Source of the DNA: Halopseudomonas salina
GTDB lineage: Bacteria; Pseudomonadota; Gammaproteobacteria; Pseudomonadales; Pseudomonadaceae
Length of the DNA: 64,000 nucleotides
Direction: 5' to 3'
NCBI RefSeq assembly: GCF_008641105.1
Contig: NZ_VTTI01000002.1
Span: 224,050 to 288,049, forward strand
The translations under genes and the position numbers were made by a program. This document shows, piece by piece, positions 9,956 to 17,936 of the stretch. The notes under the pieces were generated by a model that saw only the letters and a list, made by a program, of their open reading frames with translations, was not told the origin of the DNA and ran no database searches. Each line of letters begins with the position of its first letter. The stretch's first letter is position 1.

Positions 9956-11005
9956 CTAGGGACCGATAAAGATGGACTTCTCGTCAAAATCGGGCGTACC
10001 AGCGGCATACACATCCGACAGACGATCATGATCCAGGTCGCGAAAACTCATCATTTCGCCGAACTGCCGCAACTGCAAACGATCAAAGATGCCACCGCGG
10101 ACGTAACCGGAACCCTTGTAGGAGTAATCTCCACGTCCCATCACAGCGATGGCGTGTTCACCAGGTTCGAGATCTTCCATCAGAAATCGGTACTGGTTGT
10201 CACCCAGCAAGTTGCGACCAATGGTAGGCGGGTTGAGATGCGCAACGTACAGATCAATGAAGGTCGTGTCGGCCTGATCTGGGCCTGCTTCGTCTATTCC
10301 CTCTGCAGGCGTACCGCGAAAAGCTTCGTCGATCTGACCATGGGTTAGACGCAGGCGGCGGATTGCTCCATTCCCGGTGAGAGTTTCCCAGTCCGCTTCC
10401 TGATATACATCATCTCGAACAGTGGCCGGCCTGGTTCCGACACCACTTGTCTCTTCGACCAGCCCCAGGGAAACCGCCACTGTATGCGCAGTGCCCATGA
10501 CAATTTCATTGACCACCATGACGGTCACTGTAGCGCCGCTCACTGCATCCACAGTGACCGCGTTTTCATCTCTCGAGCGGCCGACCACTACACGCTGGTT
10601 GACGGAGACGCCGGTATACTTGGAGGTAAAATCGTGCAATTTTTGCTCGGGGATGCCGATGAGCAAAATGGGCTCATGATGCTCAAGTACATAGGCATCA
10701 ACGATTACGCCCAACGGATCCAGGATCACATGGAGATTGATAGGTTTGCCGGAATAGGCGGGAATAGTAGTGACGTCAATACTCTGGTAGCTATAACCCA
10801 CCACCTCCTCGCCTGCATACAAGGTACGGACGTTGTACTCACCTTCGGGCTCGGAGATGACATCAACGTCGGGCAACGCAGTATCAATGCGCTGTTGCAC
10901 AAGCTCGGTGGATTCCTGGGCGACAGCAGCCTGGAATGCTCCCAACGCAAGAAAAACGCAGACGGCAGTTCTGCATAGCCATGCAGAGCTGAGAAGGTTG
11001 GTCAT
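9956..11005 (-). CDS. nosR: NosR N-terminal part: periplasmic FMN-binding domain
   Basis: This frame encodes the exported N-terminal half of NosR. A signal peptide (to about AAVAQ, residue 30) is followed by an FMN-binding domain with the flavinylation motif SGAT (Thr159) in VDAVSGATVTV. A second periplasmic domain then ends at DFDEKSIFIGP and a TAG stop. NosR is normally about 700 residues; this product stops at 349, just before the membrane region. The ATG at 11005 has GGGAG about nine bases upstream, and the perfect ANR-type box lies 72 bp upstream. See the pseudogene entry for the break. Confidence 0.88.
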   Translation of the reverse strand: MTNLLSSAWLCRTAVCVFLALGAFQAAVAQESTELVQQRIDTALPDVDVISEPEGEYNVRTLYAGEEVVGYSYQSIDVTTIPAYSGKPINLHVILDPLGVIVDAYVLEHHEPILLIGIPEQKLHDFTSKYTGVSVNQRVVVGRSRDENAVTVDAVSGATVTVMVVNEIVMGTAHTVAVSLGLVEETSGVGTRPATVRDDVYQEADWETLTGNGAIRRLRLTHGQIDEAFRGTPAEGIDEAGPDQADTTFIDLYVAHLNPPTIGRNLLGDNQYRFLMEDLEPGEHAIAVMGRGDYSYKGSGYVRGGIFDRLQLRQFGEMMSFRDLDHDRLSDVYAAGTPDFDEKSIFIGP

Positions 11006-11048
11006 TCAACGAGACTCCCGTTGCGGTGAGGGGACTTGCGGGGCGATC

Positions 11049-11090
11049 AGTGTAGGTCCAATCCAAACTTTTAGAATTGATATTGATCAA
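11049..11090 (-). promoter_or_regulatory. ANR/DNR (FNR-type) box and class II promoter of nosR
   Basis: A perfect FNR-family palindrome TTGAT-ATTG-ATCAA lies at 11077-11090. On the minus strand a TACACT -10-like hexamer (11049-11054) is centred 32 bases downstream, which puts the box near -41.5, the class II activating position. The nosR ATG is at 11005. This predicts induction under low oxygen (ANR) and/or nitric oxide (DNR). Confidence 0.8.
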
Positions 11091-11166
11091 AAACGATTTT
11101 TTACTTGTTATCGTCTTTTTTCGCGTCAAATCACCGTTTTTCGCGAAAATTGCATTTATGGCCCGC

Positions 11167-11201
11167 TGTTCAATGTTCGATGTTCGATGTTCGATGTTGA
11201 A
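11167..11201. repeat. 7-bp tandem repeat (TGTTCGA, five units)
   Basis: Five head-to-tail heptamers, three perfect TGTTCGA units flanked by TGTTCAA and TGTTGAA, lie in the 348-bp non-coding interval between the nosR promoter and tRNA-Leu. The rest of that interval holds only the ANR promoter and AT-rich sequence. Confidence 0.8.
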
Positions 11202-11353
11202 TCAGACTTGGGCTTTTTATCGCTTACAGGTAGGGACCGCCGGAAAGCGGATACGTTCAGGAGGAATGTTCGAGAAGTTGGTTTCTGGGTGCTGGAGCGC
11301 TATAAAGCAGAAATAATGAAACGGGATAATTGATGCCGGAGAAGAATAACCAA

Positions 11354-11440
11354 TGGTGCCCGGAGCCGGAATCGAACCGGCACGGAGTTGCCTCCGAGGG
11401 ATTTTAAGTCCCTTGCGTCTACCAGTTTCGCCATCCGGGC
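11354..11440 (-). tRNA. tRNA-Leu (anticodon TAA)
   Basis: The minus strand folds as an 87-nt class II tRNA. The acceptor stem is GCCCGGA...TCCGGGC, followed by A and an encoded CCA (tgg at 11354-11356). The anticodon loop is CTTAAAA, the variable arm is long, and the T-loop is GGTTCGATTCC. It is the last of the Gly, Cys, Leu tRNA genes downstream of pgsA. Confidence 0.96.
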
Positions 11441-11467
11441 TAGCAGGTACTGAATGCTACTGAATAA

Positions 11468-11541
11468 TGGAGGCCGAGGTCGGAATCGAACCGGCGTACA
11501 CGGATTTGCAATCCGCTGCATGACCACTCTGCCACCCGGCC
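11468..11541 (-). tRNA. tRNA-Cys (anticodon GCA)
   Basis: This is a 74-nt minus-strand tRNA with anticodon loop ATTGCAAAT, T-loop GGTTCGATTCC and encoded CCA. The seven-pair acceptor stem contains one G-U pair. It lies 27 bp upstream of tRNA-Leu and is probably co-transcribed with it. Confidence 0.96.
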
Positions 11542-11725
11542 TCAGAGGAAAACAGCTACGTTGTGGGTGAGTCAAACGTAACTTTTATCGATACCGGCAA
11601 TCGCAACAAAAACATCTCAGATATTAACTTATCTTGTTGATAAGACTGATAATTTTCAAGCGTGCCGCAATCGATGGGCTGCATTATGTATTAATTTGGA
11701 GGGCTTGGCAAGCATGCCCTGAACT

Positions 11726-12232
11726 CTAGAGGCAGACCTGCTTGTACAACGGCTCGCCAGGCTCAAGCTGCCGCATAGCGGACACTCGCAAGGATCCGTC
11801 CTCGGCCATTGGCACAAGTTCCCGAGTATCACAATTGAGCAGGTGGGTCTGGTGCGAGACCAGGTCCACGTATTCCTTGTCGAACGTGTAAAGTATGAAT
11901 TGACGAACACGCTGCTCATCACGGTCAGTCCGGATGATGTTTTCGGTGTCCAGTACAGTAAAGCCTACTGTCATCGGGAACAGATAAGTCCAGGGACGCC
12001 AGAACACGCCTTCCTGATCCAGAGCTATCACCTGCGACGCTGCAGGTAACTGGCTTTGTTTATGCTCGAACCAGGAATACTCATAGTAGATCTGGTAAGC
12101 CAGCATTCCCGCTCCGGCAAATATTGGAACTATCCATGTCGGCAGTTTCTTTCCAGTCAAACCGCGCAACAGGAAAGCGATCCCCGCCGCGCCCAGGCCT
12201 GCTACAGCCAATGCAAATAAATGCCAGATCAT
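11726..12232 (-). CDS. Conserved hypothetical membrane protein
   Basis: I do not recognise a named family. The 168-residue product has two N-terminal membrane helices (from WHLFALAVAGLGAAGIAFLL and IVPIFAGAGMLAYQIYYEY), then a soluble domain of about 110 residues. That domain contains a conserved-looking FWRPWTYLFPM segment, two cysteines (one penultimate to the end) and many charged residues. It lies downstream of the ActP-type symporter in the same direction, with a hairpin between them, and upstream of tRNA-Cys. A role with the transporter is only a guess from position. Confidence 0.65.
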   Translation of the reverse strand: MIWHLFALAVAGLGAAGIAFLLRGLTGKKLPTWIVPIFAGAGMLAYQIYYEYSWFEHKQSQLPAASQVIALDQEGVFWRPWTYLFPMTVGFTVLDTENIIRTDRDEQRVRQFILYTFDKEYVDLVSHQTHLLNCDTRELVPMAEDGSLRVSAMRQLEPGEPLYKQVCL

Positions 12233-12254
12233 AAATTCATTTCCCGGAAATAAG

Positions 12255-12278
12255 GCGGGCTCCCATAAGGAAGCCCGC
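12255..12278 (-). terminator. Possible terminator after the ActP-type symporter
   Basis: A seven-bp GC-rich stem (GCGGGCT/AGCCCGC) with a two-bp extension past one mismatch lies about 55 bp after the symporter stop. On the minus strand it is followed only by a weak TTATTT, so termination may be partial. Confidence 0.45.
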
Positions 12279-12331
12279 TCAGGTTCAGCCAGTTGCAGAG
12301 CGTGGCCCTGCAGGTCTGGCTTGGATAGTAC

Positions 12332-14095
12332 TCAGTGATCCAGCGCGGTGCCAGCTCCTTTCGGGTAGCGGACGCTCTCTACCAGATCCTGAATTTCCTG
12401 CGGAGGCTCCTCTGTCGCGTAGGCTACTGCGAATGCGACGGCAAAGTTGATCAGCGCACCAACTGCCCCGAAGGCCAAAGGCGAGATGCCAAACACCCAG
12501 TTCGCTGGAATGTTTTCCAGGGTGTTGGTGCCTGGGATAAAGAACCAGCCCAGATAGATGAAGATGTACACGGTGGTGGCGATCAAGCCGGCCAGCATGC
12601 CCAATACCGCGCCCTTGCTGTTGATGCGCTTGGAGAAAATACCCATCATCAGTACGGGGAAGATGGTTGCCGCGGCAATACCGAACGCCAGTGCGACCAC
12701 CTGTGCAGCAAATCCGGGTGGATTGATACCCAGGTACGTGGCAATGATAATGGCTACCGCCATGGAAATACGGGCTGCCAGCATTTCTCCTTTATCCGTG
12801 ATATCGGGTTTTATGATCTTCTTGATCAGGTCGTGACTGATTGCCGATGAAATCGCCAACAGAAGACCCGCAGCGGTGGAAAGCGCCGCTGCAATGCCCC
12901 CCGCCGCAATCAGACCGATGACCCATCCCGGCAGGTTGGCGATCTCAGGGTTCGCCAGTACCAGAATGTCGTTGTTGACGACCAGCTCACTACCCTCCCA
13001 GCCACGCGCTTCGGCTGTTTCAGCAAATGCAGGCACATCGTTGTACATCTGGATACGACCGTCATTATTCTTGTCTTCATAGGTGACAAGCCCGGTTGCT
13101 TCCCATGTCCTGATCCATTCTGGCCGTTCCTCGTATTCCAGTGATTCGGCGGTCGGACCTTCAGGATAGACAGTGTCGATCAGGTTCAAACGGCCCATGG
13201 AGGCGACAGCGGGTGCAGTGGTATACAGAATCGCGATGAATACCAGCGCCCAGCCGGCGGTCCAACGCGCATCGGCGACCTTTGGCACAGTGAAGAAGCG
13301 AATGATGACGTGCGGCAGACCAGCAGTACCGATCATCAACGACACAGTGAACAGGAACATGTTCAGCTTGTTGGAGACGTCAGCGGTATAGTCCTGAAAG
13401 CCAAGCTCATTAACCACTTGATCCAGTTTCTGCAACATGGGCATGCCGGACTCCAGATGGGTTCCGAACAGACCTGTCTGTGGTAATACATGACCCGTCA
13501 TTTGCAGCGAAATAAAGATCGCGGGAATGGTGTAGGCAATGATCAGCACGACGTACTGGGCAACCTGGGTGTAGGTAATACCCTTCATGCCGCCCAGCAC
13601 CGCATAAGCGAATACCACTGCAGATGCGATAATCAGGCCGGTGGTGCTGTCGACTTCAAGAAAGCGCGCAAATGCCACGCCTGCACCGGTCATCTGCCCG
13701 ATAACGTAGGTGGTGGAAATCACCAGAAGACAGATGACTGCTACTACCCGCGCCGCATTGCTGTTGAACCGATCACCGACGAAATCCGGCACGGTGTATT
13801 TGCCAAATTTGCGCAGGTAGGGAGCCAGCAACATCGCCAGGAGCACGAAGCCGCCGGTCCAGCCCATCAGGAATGACGAGTTGACATAGCCAACCGAGAT
13901 CAGGCCAGCCATTGAGATGAAAGAGGCCGCAGACATCCAGTCAGCTGCCGTCGCCATGCCGTTCGCGACGGGATGCACGCCGCCGCCTGCGACATAGAAT
14001 TCTTTAGTCGATCCGGCACGCGCCCATATCGCAATGAAGATATAGACAGCGAAAGACCCGCCGACGAACAAGAGGTTGATAACGAATTGGCTCAT
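12332..14095 (-). CDS. actP: Sodium:solute symporter, ActP/VC_2705 type (probable acetate/carboxylate uptake)
   Basis: This is an SSS-family secondary transporter that uses a sodium gradient to import a solute, most likely acetate or another short carboxylate. The 587-residue protein has about 13 membrane helices. Family landmarks are EFYVAGGGVHPVANGMATAADWMSAASF near residues 30-60, the GLPHVIIRFFTVP motif, and GIAAALSTAAGLLLAISSAISHDL. A periplasmic insertion of about 80 residues between two helices contains an acidic DKNNDGRI stretch that resembles a calcium-binding loop. GGAGGAG lies eight bases upstream of the ATG. The preceding gene encodes the DUF4212 small subunit that accompanies this subfamily. 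Acetate specificity is inferred from the family. Confidence 0.85.
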   Translation of the reverse strand: MSQFVINLLFVGGSFAVYIFIAIWARAGSTKEFYVAGGGVHPVANGMATAADWMSAASFISMAGLISVGYVNSSFLMGWTGGFVLLAMLLAPYLRKFGKYTVPDFVGDRFNSNAARVVAVICLLVISTTYVIGQMTGAGVAFARFLEVDSTTGLIIASAVVFAYAVLGGMKGITYTQVAQYVVLIIAYTIPAIFISLQMTGHVLPQTGLFGTHLESGMPMLQKLDQVVNELGFQDYTADVSNKLNMFLFTVSLMIGTAGLPHVIIRFFTVPKVADARWTAGWALVFIAILYTTAPAVASMGRLNLIDTVYPEGPTAESLEYEERPEWIRTWEATGLVTYEDKNNDGRIQMYNDVPAFAETAEARGWEGSELVVNNDILVLANPEIANLPGWVIGLIAAGGIAAALSTAAGLLLAISSAISHDLIKKIIKPDITDKGEMLAARISMAVAIIIATYLGINPPGFAAQVVALAFGIAAATIFPVLMMGIFSKRINSKGAVLGMLAGLIATTVYIFIYLGWFFIPGTNTLENIPANWVFGISPLAFGAVGALINFAVAFAVAYATEEPPQEIQDLVESVRYPKGAGTALDH

Positions 14096-14100
14096 TCCGG

Positions 14101-14358
14101 TTACTCCTCCAGGCCGTGTTTTTTGTCCAGACGATTCATTTTCCAGGCATAGAAGAAGATCAGGAAAACGAACGTCAGGATTGAGCCCTGCTGGGCAAAC
14201 CAGAAGCCAAGGTCTGCGCCACCGACCGAAATGTCAGATAGAAAAGGTCGTAACAAGATACCGAAACCGAATGAAACCGTAGCCCAGACTGCCAGGCATC
14301 CGTAGATCAGGCGTAGATTCGCCGACCAGTACGCCTTGCCTTTTTCTTTATCATCCAT
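14101..14358 (-). CDS. DUF4212 small subunit of the sodium/solute symporter
   Basis: This 85-residue protein has two membrane helices and belongs to the DUF4212 family, found almost always directly upstream of VC_2705-type symporters and thought to be their small subunit. The family motif YWSANLRLIYGCLAVWA opens the first helix, and the second (GFWFAQQGSILTFVFLIFFYAWKM) leads into a charged tail. The start at 14358 has GGAGAG five bases upstream; a longer upstream frame lacks a ribosome site. Five bases separate it from the symporter ATG. Confidence 0.88.
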   Translation of the reverse strand: MDDKEKGKAYWSANLRLIYGCLAVWATVSFGFGILLRPFLSDISVGGADLGFWFAQQGSILTFVFLIFFYAWKMNRLDKKHGLEE

Positions 14359-14548
14359 CGTATCTCTCCACTTTATTGTTATTACCGATTTGGGAAATTC
14401 CACTAGCTCGGAAGGGTTCCGTGCTAGCGATTCTGCAAAATTCGGCCTGACAATAAATCCCCGACATTAGTCTTAGGCTGAATTGCGCGCGTAGGGAGAG
14501 ATCTGGAGGTCTAGGGGGGGGCTAGAAACTGCGCGAAAGAGACAACGA

Positions 14549-14572
14549 AAAAAGCCACCCTAAGGTGGCTTT
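14549..14572 (-). terminator. Terminator after tRNA-Gly
   Basis: A nine-bp stem (14551-14559 with 14564-14572) with a four-base loop is followed on the minus strand by TTTTTTCG. It lies 11 bp past the tRNA-Gly CCA end and separates it from the DUF4212-symporter operon. Confidence 0.85.
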
Positions 14573-14582
14573 GATCTGTATC

Positions 14583-14658
<76 letters not shown>

Positions 14659-14720
14659 TTTGCAACGGCGCCTATTCTATCTTGCTGCGCCAGCCTGTCA
14701 ACTCATTGATTCAGAAAAAG

Positions 14721-15290
14721 TTATTTGTCGCTTTTTTGATCAGAATGCATACTCATATGAGGCCATGCGGCTTTTAAATACAGGCACATGGACCACAAAG
14801 TGAGCACGGCGGAGATCATCAGCAGTACATAGCCCAGGATCACCCAGCTCGAAAATGTTGGGGGATTGGCCAGCAGCACGATCAGCGCGACCATTTGCGC
14901 GGCCGTCTTGTACTTGCCAAGGTTGGAGACGGCTACCTGTGCCCGCGCGCCTATCTCCGCCATCCATTCGCGCAGCGCCGAGATAACAATCTCGCGCCCG
15001 ATAATTACCATAGCTGGTGCGGTAACCCAGAAATTGGCGTGGGCTTGCACCAGCAGAACCAGGGCCACGGCGACCATCAGCTTGTCTGCCACCGGGTCCA
15101 GGAAGGCGCCAAAGGCGGTGCTCTGCTGCCACTTTCGGGCCAGATAGCCGTCCAGCCAGTCAGTCAGACTCGCCAAAGTAAAGACCGTAGCGGCGGCCAG
15201 GTAGCTCCAGTGCAGAGGCAGGTAATACAGCAGGATGAAGATGGGGATCAGCGCGACCCGCAACAACGTCAGGATATTGGGAATGTTCAT
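14721..15290 (-). CDS. pgsA: CDP-diacylglycerol--glycerol-3-phosphate 3-phosphatidyltransferase
   Basis: PgsA makes phosphatidylglycerol phosphate at the inner membrane, the committed step to phosphatidylglycerol and cardiolipin. The 189-residue protein has the complete CDP-alcohol phosphotransferase signature D-G-x2-A-R-x8-G-x3-D-x3-D between D47 and D69 (DGYLAR ... FLDPVADK). It also has four to five membrane helices and the MNIPNILTLLR start typical of PgsA. It is downstream of uvrC by 33 bp on the same strand, in the conserved gacA-uvrC-pgsA order. Confidence 0.96.
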   Translation of the reverse strand: MNIPNILTLLRVALIPIFILLYYLPLHWSYLAAATVFTLASLTDWLDGYLARKWQQSTAFGAFLDPVADKLMVAVALVLLVQAHANFWVTAPAMVIIGREIVISALREWMAEIGARAQVAVSNLGKYKTAAQMVALIVLLANPPTFSSWVILGYVLLMISAVLTLWSMCLYLKAAWPHMSMHSDQKSDK

Positions 15291-15323
15291 AAACTTTCGG
15301 CGACCCTCTCTTGATCATGCATT

Positions 15324-17156
15324 CTAGTCGCTATGCAGTGATGCATAAATCTGTTCCGCAAGTTTTTTGCTGATGCCTGGCACCTTGACCATTTCGGCGG
15401 CACTGGCACGACGCAATTCCTGCAGGCCACCAAAGTGACGCAGCAACTCCCTCCGGCGCTTGGGCCCCACGCCTTCAATACCCTCAAGTGGTGAGGTGTT
15501 GCGTGCCTTGCCACGACGGGCGCGGTGACCAGTAATGGCAAATCGGTGGGCCTCATCGCGGATATGTTGAATCAGGTGCAGCGCGGGTGAATGTCCGGGC
15601 AATACCAGCTCCACCTGCGGATCGTTCAGATAGAGCGTTTCCATACCAGCCTTGCGAGTAACGCCCTTGGCCACACCGAGCAGCGTCAGGTCGTGGATAG
15701 CGAGTTCCTTGAGCACCTCCAGAGCCATGGACATCTGGCCCTTGCCGCCGTCGACCAGCAGAATATCGGGCATCTTGCCCTCGCCCTCCTGGATCCGACT
15801 GAAACGTCGTACCAGTGCCTGGCGCATCGCGGCATAATCATCGCCGGCGGTGACGCCCTCGATATTGAATCGGCGGTAATCGCTCTTGATCGGTCCCTGG
15901 GGCCCAAAGACCACGCAGGAAGCAACTGTTGCTTCGCCGCTGGAATGGCTTATGTCGTAGCACTCCAGCCGCGTGGGCATTTCATCCAGCTTGAGTGCTT
16001 CCTGCAGGGTTTCGAAGCGCACTTGAATATTCTGACGATTGGCCAGCATGCCGGTCAGCGCCATATCGGCATTATTGACCGCCATGGTTTGCCAGCGGCT
16101 GCGAGTACCGCGCACGCGATGGCTGATGACCAGATTGTGGCCGCGGGCCTGGGCAAGGGCCTCGGCGATCACGGGCAGGTCTTCGTGCGTGTCGTTGACG
16201 ATAATCTCGCCAGGCAGTTCACGCTCGGCGCCGCCCAGATAGAATTGCGGCAGAAAGGCTGCCAGCACCTCCCCAGGCGTCTGTTCAATGGGTACCCTCG
16301 GGAAATGGTTCTTGCTCCCGAGCACCCTGCCCTGGCGCACCATGATGACATGCACGCAGGCCCCGCCCGGGGATACAGCCGCAGCGACTACGTCGACGTT
16401 GCCTTGCTCGGTGTCCATGCTCTGTTGATCTTGAACACGTCTTAGCAGCCCGACCTGATCGCGCAGCTCGGCGGCGCGCTCGAAATCCAGGTCCTGGGCG
16501 GCCTGCTCCATTGCCCTGTTGAGTTCATCGGTCAGGGCATTGCTTCGGCCCTCGAGGAACATCACCGAATGACGTACATCTTCAGCGTATTCCTGCTCGT
16601 CTACCAGGCCAACGCATGGGGCCTTGCAGCGGTTGATCTGGTGCTGCAGGCATGGCCGGCTGCGGTTGCGATAATAGCTGTCTTCGCATTGGCGGACTTT
16701 GAAGGTCTTCTGCAGCAGGCTGAGGCTCTCGCGAATAGCGCCGGCGCTGGGATAAGGGCCGAAGTAGCGGCCCTTGAGTTTCTTTGTGCCGCGGTGCAGG
16801 CCCAGCCGTGGAAAGCTGTCCTGGCTAGACAGAAAGACATAGGGGTAGGATTTATCGTCACGTAGCAGAATATTGTATGGCGGCCGCGATGCCTTGATCA
16901 GGCTCTGCTCAAGGAGCAGTGCCTCGGTCTCATTTGCGGTAATAGTGGTGTCGATCTGCTGAATGCGCGCCACGAGAGCAGCAGTCTTGGGGCTCAGGCC
17001 AGTCTTGCGAAAGTAACTGGCCAGGCGTTTCTTGAGACTTTTTGCCTTGCCCACATACAACAGCTCGCCTTTGACGTCGAACATGCGGTAAACGCCGGGC
17101 TTATTGCTCGCAGTCGCCAGAAAGGCGCTCGGATCGAATTCGGTAATTTGCTGCAT
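15324..17156 (-). CDS. uvrC: Excinuclease ABC subunit C
   Basis: UvrC is the dual-incision nuclease of nucleotide excision repair, acting with UvrA and UvrB. The 610-residue protein has an N-terminal GIY-YIG domain ([24 protein letters not shown]), a UVR motif for UvrB binding ([16 protein letters not shown]) and the RNase H-like C-terminal nuclease ([19 protein letters not shown]). It ends with a helix-hairpin-helix region ([20 protein letters not shown]). The ATG complementary to 17154-17156 shares one base with the gacA stop (TGATG), so the two are translationally coupled. A TTG three bases earlier is less likely. Confidence 0.97.
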   Translation of the reverse strand: MQQITEFDPSAFLATASNKPGVYRMFDVKGELLYVGKAKSLKKRLASYFRKTGLSPKTAALVARIQQIDTTITANETEALLLEQSLIKASRPPYNILLRDDKSYPYVFLSSQDSFPRLGLHRGTKKLKGRYFGPYPSAGAIRESLSLLQKTFKVRQCEDSYYRNRSRPCLQHQINRCKAPCVGLVDEQEYAEDVRHSVMFLEGRSNALTDELNRAMEQAAQDLDFERAAELRDQVGLLRRVQDQQSMDTEQGNVDVVAAAVSPGGACVHVIMVRQGRVLGSKNHFPRVPIEQTPGEVLAAFLPQFYLGGAERELPGEIIVNDTHEDLPVIAEALAQARGHNLVISHRVRGTRSRWQTMAVNNADMALTGMLANRQNIQVRFETLQEALKLDEMPTRLECYDISHSSGEATVASCVVFGPQGPIKSDYRRFNIEGVTAGDDYAAMRQALVRRFSRIQEGEGKMPDILLVDGGKGQMSMALEVLKELAIHDLTLLGVAKGVTRKAGMETLYLNDPQVELVLPGHSPALHLIQHIRDEAHRFAITGHRARRGKARNTSPLEGIEGVGPKRRRELLRHFGGLQELRRASAAEMVKVPGISKKLAEQIYASLHSD

Positions 17157-17800
17157 CAACGGGGTATGGCGTCGATCATGCCGTGGCGAATCGCCAACAG
17201 GGTGAGCTCTACGTCACTGGTGATGCCGAGTTTCTCGAACAGTCGATAACGGTAGGTATTCACGGTTTTCGGGCTGAGACACAGCTTGTCGGCGATAGCC
17301 AAAACCTTTTCGCAGCTGACAATCATGAAAGCGATCTGCATTTCACGTTCGGACAGACTGTCGAAAGGCGATTCACTGGCGGGGGCAAATGATTTGAGTG
17401 CCAGCTGCTGGGCAATTTCCGGGCTGATATAACGTTGTCCGCTGGCCACCTGGCGGATGGCCGTGACCATTTCATCGAGCGCCGCGCCCTTGGTTACATA
17501 ACCGGCTGCGCCAGCCTGCATAAGACGCGTGGGAAAGGGTTCTTCGTGGCAGACAGTGACGGCGATAATGCGCAGGTTCTTGTCATGCAGCAGCAATTTC
17601 CGGGTGGCTTCAAGGCCGCCAATACCGGGCATGCGCACATCCATAAGCACCACATCGGGCTTCAGCGCGCGAGCCTGGGTCACTGCGCTCTCACCGCAGT
17701 TGGCCTCCCCTACCACACTCAAACCGGGGACGTCGCCGAGCATGCGGCTGATGCCCATGCGTACCAGATCATGGTCGTCAACAACCAGTACCTTGATCAA
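17156..17800 (-). CDS. gacA: Global response regulator GacA (UvrY family)
   Basis: GacA is the DNA-binding partner of the GacS sensor and activates small RNAs of the RsmY/Z type, controlling secondary metabolism, biofilm and motility. The 214-residue product has a receiver domain with acidic pocket D8/D9, phospho-acceptor D54 (VLMDVRMP) and the conserved T/K positions. A LuxR-type helix-turn-helix follows ([30 protein letters not shown]). I start at TTG (17800), preceded by AAGGGG, because it gives the usual [15 protein letters not shown]-terminus and normal GacA length; the open frame extends six codons further. It is coupled to uvrC. Confidence 0.95.
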   Translation of the reverse strand: MIKVLVVDDHDLVRMGISRMLGDVPGLSVVGEANCGESAVTQARALKPDVVLMDVRMPGIGGLEATRKLLLHDKNLRIIAVTVCHEEPFPTRLMQAGAAGYVTKGAALDEMVTAIRQVASGQRYISPEIAQQLALKSFAPASESPFDSLSEREMQIAFMIVSCEKVLAIADKLCLSPKTVNTYRYRLFEKLGITSDVELTLLAIRHGMIDAIPR

Positions 17801-17936
17801 ATCCCACCCCTTGCGCAAATTGACGGTCGGCGTTTGTGCCTGCCGGGTTTCCGTCTCCGGGCAGCTTTGGCAGTGTTTCCTGCCGCTATTCGTAAGCCGC
17901 TACCATAGCAAATCGACGCGCAGAGTGGAACGATTC

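Larger units (their letters stand above)
8883..11005 (-). pseudogene. nosR: nosR interrupted by a frameshift (whole locus)
   Basis: The two nosR frames are collinear halves of one gene. The N-terminal frame ends in TAG at 9956-9958. The frame encoding LELLVRRQTGPV and the membrane part is open across this stop in another register. The register change corresponds to the loss of one base, or of 3n+1 bases. The joint (KSIFIGP to SLELLV) also looks shorter than I expect for NosR, which suggests a small deletion rather than a single-base error. Either a true inactivating mutation, a programmed or tolerated split, or an assembly error would look like this. Confidence 0.7.
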
